A stretch of 64,000 bases of DNA from Branchiostoma belcheri (GCF_001625305.1 NW_017803897.1:1-64000); one strand, 5' to 3'. Positions 32,331 through 43,377 are shown, numbered from the stretch's first letter. Notes: a model not told the origin generated them from the sequence alone. Made by a program: numbers and translations.

Positions 32331-33116
32331 CTCCGTCAATCACGAGTGAACTTTTCTACCAGCAACTGTTGAACTTCGAAATAATCTTCCATAGGAGATT
32401 GCTATGATCAGGGAAAGGTAGAGATTTAAACATGCAGTTAATTATTTCCTCAGCGCAAATCTCTGACAGCATTCTGTCTAGGCAGTCCGGTTGCTAATAC
32501 TGAGCGAGCGCTGACATAGATAAAAACTAGATATACGGGGATAAAGTAGTTGTACTGAAAGCTGATTCATATATACCGACTATACATATTCATATGTACA
32601 AATTGCACCTGATTTCAACTTTGTAACCCAACTTGAAGGGTTTGGTCACGGGTTTTAAAGTTTAAAAATCTAAATTCTGGTAGATTTCCTTCCTTCGCCT
32701 GTCAACCTTCATCAAGCCTCATGACTGTGAATCGATTGTTTTCACACCTCCACTCAAGACGATTACGGGCAATTATATTTAATTATACATAGACCGCAGA
32801 CAGCAGTATGTATCCATTCAAATCCAGACCTCCCACAAAAGTATTTCTTTGGAAACATTTCTTTCTTAATCTTCGAATTTAAAGTTACGGGATTGAAATG
32901 TAGTTTTATAGATAGCAGCTGTAAACCTGAACAACAGCGTTACCTGTTGGGTAGATGGCAGCTAGATATGTGAAGATACATCTAAGCTAGATTTATCTTA
33001 AGTAAAGGAGTTAAATCTAACCAAGGAGGTTAAAAACCAAAATGATTGCAAATAGACGTCTACCACAGTGAGACGATAAACCTTTTGATGTGTATTGACT
33101 AGTGTCTGACATCTAT

Positions 33117-33710
33117 TTATGGCTTCACCACACCACGAAGTAGATTGGTAAAATATATTGTGTTCTCTGATGTTTTTCCTTCTTCTTCTTCTCCTCCTGC
33201 CATTTCTTGAAATATGTCAAGTCGGTCATTTTTCAGCCAAATAACCAGAAAGTTCGCATGGATTTTTTTGGATACATGCTTTTAAAACTGTTTCATTTCG
33301 TTTCAGAATGGCATGCACAGAAAGATCCAACAGGAATGCAGCTTTCCTTTATTCTTCTTGCTGATTGGCTGTTGGGATTTAATTGGGTTAACTGCATGAA
33401 CACTAAACTAACCCATACCATATTGACACTGTTTTGGTAGGCATGTCAAACTCTCCTGCTTAAGCATTGGAATGCGGGGCATAAACGCTTCTTTATCTTG
33501 AAACTCAACAGCTTGCATTATGCAAATAAAATCCTAACCAAAAATGTAGGGGAGAGCTATCCAACTGTTGTATTCTTAGTTGTATGTCATTTCATACAAT
33601 AGTTTTATCAATGTAAAGCCCTTAAATTTTTCCTTTCCCTGCCATGTCGTAAAATGTGGTTAAGTCATCCGCTGCATTTGCTCCAAAGCAAATGTCGGCC
33701 TTTCAAGTAT
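33117..33710 (+). mobile_element. MITE of family Q (GGCTTCACCACA ends)
   Basis: Begins ATGGCTTCACCACACCACGA and ends near ATGTGGTTAAGTCATCCGC, followed by TTTGCTCCAAAGCAAATG. It shares a CTTGCTGATTGGCTGTTGGG core and flanks with copies at 46276-47069 and 62828-63170. Non-coding. Confidence 0.65.
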
Positions 33711-34331
33711 TACATTGACTTTTTCGTCACACCCATGCCTTGTATCTTCCCAAACCTTTTTGGTTATTCATGTACACGTAGTTTCTTGTCATCCTGCCAT
33801 TTTCATGATATCCATTGCTAGCATAATCTCTCACCATTATTAAGCAGTTTCAACCTCCAGACCGTTTCCAGGCTCAACACAGGGCAGATCTGATCCTTTG
33901 CTCCTTGCCAACATGGAAATTACACCACAGCCCCTTACCCTCTACAAGGCTTCGCCAACTAGATAGTTGGTCCGGGGCGGCATGACTTTGACTTTATTGG
34001 GATCCACACTTAGCTTACAACAAATGTAGCTATTCTTCCTGTGGTCCTTCAAGACACACATGACACATTTACAAAACATAAATACATTGGCAATTACAAC
34101 ATATTAACACAGATTAAAATAAGGCTATATACATGTACATCTTCACCACTTCATTTCATTCCAGGCACTGGACATTCTACACAAAAATCTTCTTTTCTGT
34201 GCATTTGTGCGAGGTTCAGGAAGGCGGATGGTCTGTGAGTCTGATGTTCTAGTATGGTACCCATGTGACTGCATTGTGATATTCTTATACAATGATGTGG
34301 GTTGTTTTTCTTTTATTATCCTACTGAAAGT

Positions 34332-34712
34332 TCACAGTCCTTTCTGGTGAACTCTGTCCTTCACTGGTAGCCATCCCAGCTTCTCTAGCAACCTGTCCTT
34401 GCTTGTGTATCTGTCGCATCCCAGGGCAAGCCTGGCTGCTCTGTTCTGTATCACTTGCAGTCGCTTTATGTTCTTCGCAGATGTGCTGGCCCACACTGAG
34501 CTACAGTAGTCCAGATGTGTCAGTACCAGGGCTTGAATGAGTTCTATCCTGTTCTTTGGCAGAAGTGACTTTCTCACCCTGCTTACTTGGGCCATGCTCC
34601 TATTGAACTTCTTCACTACAAGGTCTATGTGATCGTCAAAAGTGAGGTTCTGGTCAACCTGCACTCCCAGCGGCAAACTGTTCTCTTTATAGCTGAAGAA
34701 CGTCCTTGGCAT
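34332..34712 (-). mobile_element. LINE polymerase C-terminal fragment
   Basis: The minus strand reads LPLGVQVDQNLTFDDHIDLV, IQALVLTHLDYCSSVWASTS and IKRLQVIQNRAARLALGCDR, a well-preserved thumb and C-terminus of a CR1/L2/Rex-like non-LTR reverse transcriptase. The catalytic part is absent. It sits in the propeller intron close to the exon at 34880. Confidence 0.82.
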
Positions 34713-34879
34713 ATTAGAGATATCTATTTGGCCAATTTATATACTTTTCCCAGCCGCTTCCCATAGCCTCAGTAGAGGCACAGCCCTTCTCAGTTGGAAC
34801 CTTGCTATAAATTGGTTTTTTTAAAACGCGTCTTAGATCCGTGGAGTGGTTCAACTGTGTGTTCACGCAAAATACTCAC

Positions 34880-35071
34880 CCATTGATAGGATCGACTGCT
34901 AGTCCTCTGGGCTTATCCAGGTCTACACTGAGAAAAGTTCGTCGATGGGATCCATCAAGTTTAGACATCTCAATCACACGTCTCCCCGTATCAGTCCAAA
35001 ACAGATTGTCTCCTATCCAGTCCACAGCCAAGGACTCCGGAGTGACGAGATTTTGATCCACAATAAGCTCA
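34880..35071 (-). CDS. YWTD (LDL-receptor class B) repeats exon
   Basis: 192 bp, phase 2-2, acceptor CTCCTCTAATAG, donor AATGG|GTGAGT. It encodes ELIVDQNLVTPESLAVDWIG, DNLFWTDTGRRVIEMSKLDG, SHRRTFLSVDLDKPRGLAVD. It has the FWTD and LAVDWIG motifs, and the PRGLAVDP strand. This is the classical core of the six-bladed propeller. Confidence 0.9.
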
Positions 35072-35210
35072 CTATTAGAGGAGTGCATATAGAAAATAAA
35101 GTAAGACATGTAAACGTAGGAACTTTGAAATCGTATTCCAGTGCGTCGTCTTGCTAAATATTCATTATGAAAAACTTAAACTTTTCTCCAACTCAAAATT
35201 TGACTCACCA

Positions 35211-35244
35211 GAAATTTTCGACTGAATCACTCAGTCTTCCTCAG
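35211..35244 (-). ncRNA. Hammerhead-ribozyme-like core, left arm of second PLE
   Basis: Minus strand: CTGAGGA, stem GACTGA/TTCAGTC with loop GTGA, then GAAAATTTC. The CUGANGA and GAAA core elements and stem II are in place; helices I and III are not obvious. Confidence 0.5.
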
Positions 35245-36246
35245 CTATCTGACCCAAATGCTGTGGACACAAGATTTTTCCCACGTGTGACGTCAGCAAA
35301 GGGTCAAAGGTTGTCTGAAGTCGATATCGCCCCCCCCGTCCCGGTTGAGCGATGGTTGAAGTGCCCTAAAGTGTATATCCTCTTTTATGCCTCTCTTCAA
35401 GTAATCCTGTTCGGTATCCAAGATTCTGCCCCCCTCCAGATCCACTGTGTGTCCCGGTGACTCTATGTGGATGTGCTGTGACACCTCAGATGCAACAGAA
35501 CTGGGTCGTCTATGTTCTAGAAACCTGGTTTTTAGTGAGCGCTCAGTTTCCCCGATATACGTTTCCCGACAGGGGCCTCTGTTAGTGTTTCCCTGGCAAC
35601 TTATGTGGTAGATAACCCCACATTTGTCTTCCTTGGGAGTTTTGTCCTTAGGTGCCACAAGGAGTTGTCTTAACGTACGATGAGGTCTGAAACAGGTACT
35701 CACTCCGTGTGCAGCAAAGATTCTACGTAGGGGCTCAGAAACACCCTTTACGTATGGGAGGACTACAAGTGTTTTTCTGTTTTTCCCTCCCGTTCCCTGA
35801 CTATCTTGGGGTTTAGACCGGGGCTGTCTGGGCTCGGAGGCTTTCCTAATGAGCCACTGAGGGTAGCCACACTCTTTAGGGCTTCTGTAACGTGATCGAT
35901 CTCGGTAATTCTATCCGAAGGATCACTGATGATGGTATTAGCTCTATGTAAAAGGGTCTTGATCACACCCAACTTGTGGTCCAAAGGGTGGTTTGAGAAA
36001 AAATTTAGATATTGGTCCGTGTGTGTCGCCTTACGGTATATGCTAACCCGCTGGGACCTATCCTGGTTGATAGTTGCTATGAGTGTCTAGAAAGGGCAGT
36101 GCACCATCTTCTTCTTGTTTCTCTCAGGGCACTTCAACCATCGCTCAACCGGGACGGGGGGCGATATCGACTTCAGACAACCTGTGACCCTTTGCTGACG
36201 TCACACGTGGGAAAAATCACATGTCCACAGCATTTGGGTCAGATAG

Positions 36247-36280
36247 CTGAGGAAGACTGAGTGATTCAGTCGAAAATTTC
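36247..36280 (+). ncRNA. Hammerhead-ribozyme-like core, right arm of second PLE
   Basis: Plus strand: CTGAGGA, stem GACTGA..TTCAGTC closed by GTGA, GAAAATTTC. It mirrors the left-arm copy and has the same architecture as the motif in the 13-kb element although the stem sequence is different, which suggests the structure rather than the sequence was kept. Confidence 0.5.
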
Positions 36281-36666
36281 TGGTGAGTCAAATTTTGAGT
36301 TGGAGAAAAGTTTTTCATAATGTAATTTACCAACTCAGATGAACTTTCATGCTGTTGCTATTCATTTTCATTTAACTATAGTATACTATTATGTGGTAAG
36401 GCGGCAAGGTTCTAAATGAAGGTTCTAAATGAAATTATATATACATGGGCTCCACAGGACAAGCTTAAGGGTTTTAAACATACATTTTTGATACAATTAT
36501 TGTATCAAAAACTTTATCGAAAAGTTGTCGTAGAAATACTACTGTAACAACATATAGTAAAGACGGAGTAGAAAGATCCAAATAAAGAGAGGTGATAAGA
36601 CAATAGCAGGTTTCAAACAAAGAGTTGATGAAGTGTGTTTACAAATATAAATGAATGATAACCTAC

Positions 36667-36877
36667 CTTTGCCTTGTGTCGTTCAGATACGTTCTGGAGA
36701 TGGCGTTACTTTGCACATCAGTACAGAATAACATCTGCTTTTGCCAGTGGAAGGCCACGCCTATAACAGATCTCATGTCGGGTGTTTGGATGACTTCTGG
36801 AGGAGCCGAGCTGTCTAAGAACAGCTTGCTGATACCTCGTCTTGTCGTGCACAGCAGATATGGCCGCGTTTTGTTAT
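36667..36877 (-). CDS. YWTD propeller, first exon
   Basis: 211 bp, phase 1 to 2, acceptor TTTCTAAAG, donor CAAAG|GTAGGT. It encodes RPYLLCTTRRGISKLFLDSS, MRSVIGVAFHWQKQMLFCTD, VQSNAISRTYLND. The opening ..LLxxxR..I..L and xxxAxxxHxxxxxxFxTD.. strands are those of the first propeller blades, with FCTD replacing YWTD. Follows the F-type lectin exon at 38160 in phase. Confidence 0.85.
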
Positions 36878-37312
36878 CTTTAGAAATACAGACAATTTCA
36901 GACAGACAGACTGACGAAATTTCCTATATTTTAAAACTTCACCTTAGTATTCTCTATCGCGACATACAAACTAAGTATTATGAAAACACAATTACATCAA
37001 AACATCTGTGTTATCTATTTCCATCTTAAAGTAGTTCCAAAGCAGCTATTTCGCTGAAATCTGCGTCAGGTACCTATTGCCCAAACATCTATGGCCTACT
37101 CGAAATCAAGACCGTAGTTACAAATATTAACTAAAGATTATTTTATCGTAAAACAATTTCTACAAAGTCTGGTTTTGGTAAATTTTATGTGTTTCAACAC
37201 TAAGGCAATCCAGTCCTGGTGACCCTTTGGGTAAGCTTCACCAATGTTTGCATTCGTGGCAATTGCAGGTATTTTGCAACATTACGCATTAAATAAGAGT
37301 TCCATGACCTCC

Positions 37313-38141
37313 TACCTTCGCCAAATGATGTTAACCCTTCTGGTTGACGAATTACTCAATCTTAATAATTGACTTCGCAAATAAAGCCTCATTTGCATGA
37401 TTACATCAGTTGTTCATATACTCCACCCAATGACAGCCTTATCTTGAAAAAAAGGCTATTCTATCACTTCCTTATAAATTATACAAACGAGGTCATGATT
37501 TGAATAAATTATGTTTATTGATGTTCGCCTTCACTTAACTTCCAAATGCGTATGAAGTATGAAATTCCCAGGAGTTACAACTATGAAATTATAACAGTTT
37601 CCGTTATTTATGCAAATTAAGTCTTTATTTACATAATCTATATCCTAACCCTTTTCTTGTTCTCAATTACATGTCACATGTGTTTCATAGTCCAATAATC
37701 GAACGAAGCAGATTTTTAGAATTTCCTAATCAATTATGAAAAAAAAAGCTCCTGTTTTGCATACATCATTTGATTATGTCAAGCATCACTCTAGCTACCT
37801 ACACAATCCGTCAACCAGTTCTTGAGTTATCCTCCTTCGAAGATGGTTCAACTAACGCTCCTGCAGTTCCAGAACAAGCCGCTAGGGGGCCCAAACTCAT
37901 GTCACTTCTTTCCTAGTCAAAGAGTTATCTACATCCCAAATTAGTGACCCTAGCATGTCCAGATCACGAGATATCAAAACCGGAAGTTCCACTGCAGTAC
38001 CAACAAAAGCCGCTAATCTAATGATTTCTATGTCTCATCAAGACCTACCCACCTACCAAGTTTCATGACAATGCAAATAAAGCTCCTTGAGTTATGCTGT
38101 TCACAAACAGACAAAAAACATTACCTTCTTGGCGAAGGTAA
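37313..38141 (-). mobile_element. MITE of family M, apparently complete
   Basis: Begins TACCTTCGCCAAATGATGTT and ends CTTCTTGGCGAAGGTA. It lies in the intron downstream of the F-type lectin exon at 38160, only about 20 bp from its donor. A second copy at 42523-43141 sits at the same position in copy D, so the insertion predates that duplication. Confidence 0.82.
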
Positions 38142-38159
38142 AAAATTATATCATCTTAC

Positions 38160-38375
38160 CTGTCCCTGAAAACACCTGTACCTCACACAGAGACAGGTAG
38201 TCCTCCCGGCCGATCAGCTGGACAGACACCCACCTCCCTGAGATGGGCTCCTCACACCGCACGTCGATAGTCTCTCCTTCCGATGGAGTTTCCGAGTAAA
38301 TGTCACCACATGGTGTATTTTCACGGAAGTCCTCATAAGGACCGACTCGTACCATGAAGTTTCGCAGTCGTTCTC
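38160..38375 (-). CDS. F-type lectin (FTP) domain, second exon (copy C)
   Basis: 216 bp, phase 1-1, acceptor ATTTTGCAG, donor ACAG|GTAAG. It encodes ERLRNFMVRVGPYEDF, ENTPCGDIYSETPSEGETID, CEEPISGRWVSVQLIG and DYLSLCEVQVFSG. Together with 39208-39426 it makes one F-type lectin (fucolectin/tachylectin-4/pentraxin-1) domain, a calcium-linked jelly-roll that binds fucose. The exon junction falls inside the RGDCCGER motif. Confidence 0.92.
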
Positions 38376-39207
38376 CTGCAAAATGTGTTACAAATTTAGA
38401 CTCAACATAATTACATTTTGATAACCTAAACTTAGGGTCGCTAATTTAGTATTGCGTAACTTGAATATGATAACAGATATTCACATTGTAGGTTTTTACA
38501 CTTGCTATTGGTAGAGAGATATAATTTCAAGCAAATTAAATTTTGCTAGGTAACAGTTCATAAGTACATCAAGACGCTACACTTGTTTTAGTTAACGCAA
38601 CTGATACTGGGTTGTTCATAAAAGGTCGCCAGGGTTAGAATCGCTTCCGTTACACAGGATCATAACTAACAACAATCTACATGTACGGTGAATATATAAT
38701 TATACACGCAATAATGGTCTCATTTATTACACTTAACTGAAACACTATAAACATATCTGTGGTTAACTAGTTGGCTCTCATATGTGTCTATTTCAGCATA
38801 ATACTTAGTTCTGTAGATACCCGTAGTTGTTGCTACCCTTAATCCCCTGTTACACATCATAACCTTCCCCTAACACCAGCTGACCAAGTCTGACCAGATT
38901 GAAACCGTGTTTAACTTTCTGTTCGAATTGACTGCCGTCCACGCCCCTATCTACTACCGAACACCAGCCGGCTACCAGCTGACCATGTCCCCATCTGAGT
39001 GTTGTAAACATTTTGAAACATTCGGCTGGCACAGCCGAACAGTAGTAGACCTGGTCGATGACCAACCGACCAAGCCCAGCTTTCTAGGATTCCGGTTTAG
39101 GATCTATTCTTCTATATGTAAATTCAAACAACTCCTACTTCTCAGAGCCAATTAATGATAATATAGATGATAGTCTCTCGATTAAGAAATGCTTCCAGTC
39201 AGCTCAC

Positions 39208-39426
39208 CACAACAATCTCCGCGGTTAATGACTGTCACGTGACTGATGACGTAAGTGTCTCCAAGGTCAACCTTCCACCACGGCTCGTACTCCAGGTCCG
39301 TGTGTGTGCATTCCTTTAGAGGGTACAGAATGGTTCCTGTGTTTCCGTCCACAGCTCGTTCCGCAGGATATTCTGATCTCAGCAAACTGCTCTGTGAGGC
39401 CATTTTGTTGAGTGCAACATTTACCC
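39208..39426 (-). CDS. F-type lectin (FTP) domain, first exon (copy C)
   Basis: 219 bp, phase 1-1, acceptor TTTACTGCAG, donor TTGTG|GTGAGC. It encodes NVALNKMASQSSLLRSEYPA, AVDGNTGTILYPLKECTHTD, EPWWKVDLGDTYVISHVTVI, NRGDCCG. Joined to 38160 it gives His, 26 residues, then RxDx4R, the fucose-binding triad known for F-type lectins, all intact. Expected ligand: terminal fucose. Confidence 0.93.
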
Positions 39427-39688
39427 CTGCAGTAAATACGGGAGTAATATAAAAAATCATAATCCTGTAAAGCCTGTATAACCGCCCTGGTGTCACACAC
39501 CAGCTTCGCTGGCACGCCGTAGTAGTTGTTTTTTCTAGTGATGATGCCCCAGCTGTGATTTGTGCCAACGAGTTCCACTCTACGAGAATTATTGGAAAAT
39601 AATTTATTGTTTTAAATGAGGCGCACAAGCAAAATGTGGAGAAAAAAATACAAACAACAGAAAAGCCAGGTAAATATATGATACTTAC

Positions 39689-39946
39689 TGCATTCCTGAA
39701 TGTCACAGTACTCCCACCTCACGTCTGGATCTATGGTGTAGCACCACGGTCTCTCAGCATCTGGCTGACCGTCTGGGTTTCTACAGTAGTTCTCATCCAA
39801 TCCACTGTTAGGATACTTTTCCAGATACTCGTGCTCGTGTGGAAAAGAAGTGTCCCAGCGCTGGCACGTGAGTCCTGATTTGGTGTGTTGTATTGTACCT
39901 CGGTAGGACGTACCTTCGCTGTCTGTTAGGCACTCTTGTGGATGGA
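39689..39946 (-). CDS. Kringle domain exon (copy B)
   Basis: 258 bp, phase 1-1; same splice sites and same protein as the kringle at 25838. All six cysteines and the NYCRNPDG and RPWCYT motifs are kept. In transcript order it lies between the gamma hevein-like exon (40223) and the F-type lectin exon (39208). Confidence 0.92.
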
Positions 39947-40222
39947 CTATTGCAAAATAAGACACATCTTTAAGTGTATAAATAACATATTTCGCAACGA
40001 CGTCATATTTAAAAAGAAACTCATCGTGCCAAAATTATGGAAAAATCAAACTTAACCTTACTATCACTAACATCAACACATGTTTAATATCAACAGATTC
40101 AATCGACGAATTATCCAGTTATCAGACACACTGAATCTAAAATATGTGTCTATTATGAGGTTCTTCGTGAGGGTAATAATACTCTCGAATTGTCTAATAA
40201 CTTGAAGTCAGTTTCCGAGCAC

Positions 40223-40423
40223 CTGTTCTGTTGGTGGACACTCCACTGCCAGTTCTGAAGTCCACACACCCTTCACACTTGCAGTGTTTCTCTGTGCTTC
40301 CACAGAAGCCGGAAAGCGAGCAGCAGGGAGTGAAGGACACGGGGTCACATTCTCCTGAGGCGGCACCTGGGGCTGGGAAGTCTGGACCACAGCGGAGGTC
40401 AGCACGCCACCTGCTGCCGTTCT
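40223..40423 (-). CDS. Hevein-like module exon, type gamma (copy B)
   Basis: 201 bp, phase 1-1, acceptor ACTCGTCAG, donor ACAG|GTGCTC. The product is identical to 26372 (RWRADLRCGPDFPAPGAASG, CCSLSGFCGSTEKHCKC). The second binding-site aromatic is Phe; the first is Ser. Third of a triplet. Confidence 0.8.
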
Positions 40424-40805
40424 CTGACGAGTACGTTAGATGCATGTCATGTTATACATTTAACTGAACGATGGAGCAGACGCTATGGTCAACCACTAGA
40501 AAACTAGTATACTTTTAGAAAGGAATCGTATGCAACATTAAATACAAGATGGCTCGTATGCCTTTGCAATATTGGATGCTATCTTTCTTGTTTGTAGTTC
40601 CGAAACCTTACAAAATTGTCATGGACAGGCTTAAAGTAGAATATTTATAGGACACTTAAGCGCGAATGTATTATACTGTCAGGTTGGCAGATGTCATGTG
40701 TACCTTGTGACATGTGCCGCATATAAAGTTTTCTAAAACTTTGGACGTATAGCAATTGTGCTACTATGTGTACTGTCTACATAATTCATAGATATGTATA
40801 CCTAC

Positions 40806-41024
40806 GTCTAAAAAATCTATAGTCCACACACCCGGGGCAGTCACAATGTTCTACACCGATGTTACCACAGTGACCTGCCGCTGAGCAGCACGGGAAGCAG
40901 GAATGGGGGTCACATTCGCCTGGGTCCGCCCCTGGTGCAGGAAAGTCGGGACCACACCGATAATCATCCCGCCATCTCTTTATTGCCTCTGGTACAAACT
41001 TTGCTGATGTAATTGGTGCAATTC
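40806..41024 (-). CDS. Hevein-like module exon, type beta (copy B)
   Basis: 219 bp, phase 1-1, same sites as 26946. It encodes RWRDDYRCGPDFPAPGADPG, CCSAAGHCGNIGVEHCDC, CVDYRFF. One Ile/Phe difference from copy A in the linker. Confidence 0.8.
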
Positions 41025-41249
41025 CTGAGGTGAAGATACATTTGTACATAGAAACGTGTTATGCTTTGCTTGTACGTTTTTTGCCATACCTTTTCAGAAT
41101 ATTATGAGCTGATATCCTTCTTGACAATATTAGCTGGGGAATAAAGCATTGCTTTGGTGATCTTGTAGAGAGTGGTCTATCCGCCTCTGTATCTGAATTT
41201 GTATTAAAGAGGCCAGAGAAAGTATGTAATGACCGGACTTTGCCAGTAT

Positions 41250-41430
41250 AAATTCCTTCACTCCTCTAGAGACGGTCTACATAAGAGCCCATAGACCTAC
41301 CCTGAACAGAGAAGGCACGTATGACCCGCCACTATGGTCACGTGTCTCTGACGTCACAATCCAAGAGTAGACGGGTTCATTCCGTGAAAAAGGTTGATGG
41401 AGTCAACCGAAAATTTGGGGTAATTCATTG
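41250..41430 (+). repeat. Possible Penelope-like terminal-repeat relic (copy B)
   Basis: Intronic counterpart of 27390-27570, with the same GGTTGA/TCAACC stem and following GAAAATTT. Confidence 0.35.
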
Positions 41431-41511
41431 TAATTAGTGTTGGAAGTTAACGTTTAGTCTTTATTCCATAATGACTTGTACCAACACAGATGAACTTTCA
41501 TGCTCACTTAC

Positions 41512-41697
41512 CATAGAATTCCTGGTAGTTTGTACATCCGGGACAGTCACAGTGGTCAGGTGTGTTTCCACACCAGCCAGCCGCAGAGCAGCATGGGAAA
41601 CATGAGTGCGGATCACACTCTGCCGGATCAGCTCCTTCTGCCGAATATCCGTAACCGCAATGATAATCCTCCCGCCATTTTCTGCCTGTGGCTTTTT
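41512..41697 (-). CDS. Hevein-like module exon, type alpha (copy B)
   Basis: 186 bp, phase 1-1, identical product to 27652 (HCGYGYSAEGADPAECD, CCSAAGWCGNTPDHCDC, CTNYQEFYG). It follows the PAN exon at 41839 and precedes the beta exon. Confidence 0.82.
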
Positions 41698-41838
41698 CTA
41701 CAAAGGCAAGGTTGCAATTAGCAATGTGAAATAAAAAGGTTTAATACCTCACAATATCTGTTAAAAGTTAAAGTAACTGTAGCTTGGAGTTTTTAATGTT
41801 CTTATCTTAATTTTTTAAAAGAAGTTTTAATATCGTAC

Positions 41839-42075
41839 CGATAATCCTGTCATAGAACACGTTCCTTGGGTTGGTCTTGTTAGTTTCAGCACAAGACTTT
41901 GTCTTTGGGTAGCACCTATGGTTATTGTAGAACATGAAGCTGGTACAGTCTGGGTGACTCGTACACAGTCGGGCACAGTCCTCCAGTGAGGTAGCGTCTC
42001 GGTAAATGGACCAGATGTCGTTCCCAATGCAGTCTCCACGACGAGAAGAGTATCCATCAACCAAAGGAATCTCGC
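41839..42075 (-). CDS. PAN/apple domain exon (copy B)
   Basis: 237 bp, phase 1-1, same sites as 27979. It encodes GDCIGNDIWSIYRDATSL, CARLCTSHPDCTSFMF and RCYPKTKSC. In transcript order it comes after the F-type lectin exon at 43162. Confidence 0.86.
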
Positions 42076-42522
42076 CTTACAAACAGAAAAAAAAGAGATA
42101 TATTGTCACAATTCACTTGAAACGTTTTGGCATTTTAGTTACATTTGCAAATTTGGAGGCCGCAAAGGATCCAATGTGCTTTATAGTTGCAGTTTGCTGA
42201 CAGGGTCAAAATGCGAAATGGTTGTATAATTAAAACCTTAAAATCGTGCAGTAGGTACGGGTAGCTTTTTGCATCTTGTCAGAACAATTACGATCCCACA
42301 CATCACTCCAAACCTTCATCAGATACAAATATTAACTAAAGATTATTTTATCTTAAAACAAATTCTACAAAGTCTTGTTTTGGTAAATTTTATGTGTTTC
42401 AACACTAAGGCAATCCAGTCCTGGTGACCCTTTGGGTAAGCTTCACCAATGTTTGCATTCGTGGCAATTTCAGATATTTTGCAACATTACGCATTAATTT
42501 AAACAAGAATTCCACGACCTCC

Positions 42523-43141
42523 TACCTTCGCCAAATGATGTTAATCTTTCTGTTTGACGAATTATACCAATCAAGGCACGACTTTCCTCACTCCACCTAT
42601 GTGTGAGTGGGTACCTAACTTCGGTCGGGGAAAGTCGTATTGAGGTCACCTTGTTGCGCCGAATGGCCGAACGAAGCAGATTTATAGAATTTCCTAGTCA
42701 ATTATGCAAATAAGCCCCTGTTTTGCATACATCATCTGATTATGTCAAGCATCTCTTTAGCTACTTACACACCAAAAATCACGACAATCCGTCAACCCGT
42801 TCTTGAGTTATCCTCCTTCGAAGATTTTTCAACTAACGCTCCCGCAGTTCCAGAACAAGCCGCTAGGGGGCCCAAACTCATGTCACTTCTTTCTCACCCC
42901 AAGAGCTATTTACCAACCAAAATTAGTGACCCTAGCATGTCCAGATCACGAGATATCAAAACCGGAAGTTCTGCCGCAGTACCAACAAAAGCCGCCAGGA
43001 GGCCCAAAATAGAATCGTTTCTATGTCTCATCAAGACCTACCCACCTACTAAGTTTCATGACAATGCATAGAAAGCTTCTTGAGTTATGCTGTTCACAAA
43101 CAGACAAACGCTACTGAAAACATTACCTTCTTGGCGAAGGT
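42523..43141 (-). mobile_element. MITE of family M, internally rearranged
   Basis: Same ends and same insertion site as 37313-38141 but about 200 bp shorter. A segment around AAGTCGTATTGAGGTCACC replaces part of the AT-rich left half, so it changed after duplication by deletion, insertion or both. Confidence 0.75.
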
Positions 43142-43161
43142 AAAAAATTATATCATCTTAC

Positions 43162-43377
43162 CTGTCCCTGAAAACACCTGTACCTCACACAGAGACAGGT
43201 AGTCCTCCCGGCCGATCAGCTGGACAGACACCCACCTCCCTGAGATGGGCTCCTCACACCGCACGTCGATAGTCTCTCCTTCCGATGGAGTTTCCGTGTA
43301 AATGTCACCACATGGTGTATTTTCACGGAAGTCCTCATAAGGACCGACTCGTACCATGAAGTTTCGCAGTCGTTCTC
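43162..43377 (-). CDS. F-type lectin (FTP) domain, second exon (copy D)
   Basis: 216 bp, phase 1-1. Same product as 38160 except Thr for Ser after GDIY. Pairs with 44222-44440 to form a complete domain, with cysteines TPCGD, RCEEP and SLCEV kept. Confidence 0.92.

Larger units (their letters stand above)
30240..34330. other. 4.6-kb propeller intron, mostly transposon debris
   Basis: Between propeller exons at 30103 and 34880. It holds LINE fragments (30840-31260, 31590-32330), a family Q MITE (33117-33710) and a LINE fragment just beyond (34332-34712). In the rest I see no exon or RNA gene. An AACCAAGGAGGTTA word at about 33016 matches the end of the MITE at 20267-20573. Confidence 0.5.
35163..36322 (-). 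mobile_element. Penelope-like element with inverted terminal repeats
   Basis: About 200 bp at 35163-35367 is repeated in inverted orientation at 36126-36322. Between them the minus strand carries the C-terminal part of a Penelope-like protein: remains of the polymerase end and linker (about 35763-36000), then a long open stretch (35293-35703) with the GIY-YIG endonuclease motif ETYIGETERSLKTRFLEHRR. The N-terminal polymerase is missing and the copy is broken. It lies in the intron between the first and second propeller exons. It belongs to a different subfamily from the element at 13.1-13.9 kb. Confidence 0.82.
37120..39592. repeat. Duplicated F-type lectin block, copy C
   Basis: About 2.4 kb matching 42325-44610, including both F-type lectin exons, a family M MITE and an intronic repeat that reads as a spurious open frame (about 38850-39155). 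Both copies begin at ACAAATATTAACTAAAG. Copy C runs directly into the PAN-hevein-kringle block B at 39602. Confidence 0.9.
39602..42322. repeat. Duplicated block, copy B (PAN, three hevein-like, kringle)
   Basis: Near-identical to 25747-28452 across exons and introns. It abuts block D: the match to copy A ends at AAACCTTCATCA (about 42322) and the match to block C begins two or three bases later, so the breakpoint is visible to the base. Confidence 0.92.

Noticed and set aside
38850-39155. Open frames on both strands, repeated at 43864-44169
   Set aside because: They lie in an intron of the lectin block and look like an intronic repeat copied with it; no domain was recognised.
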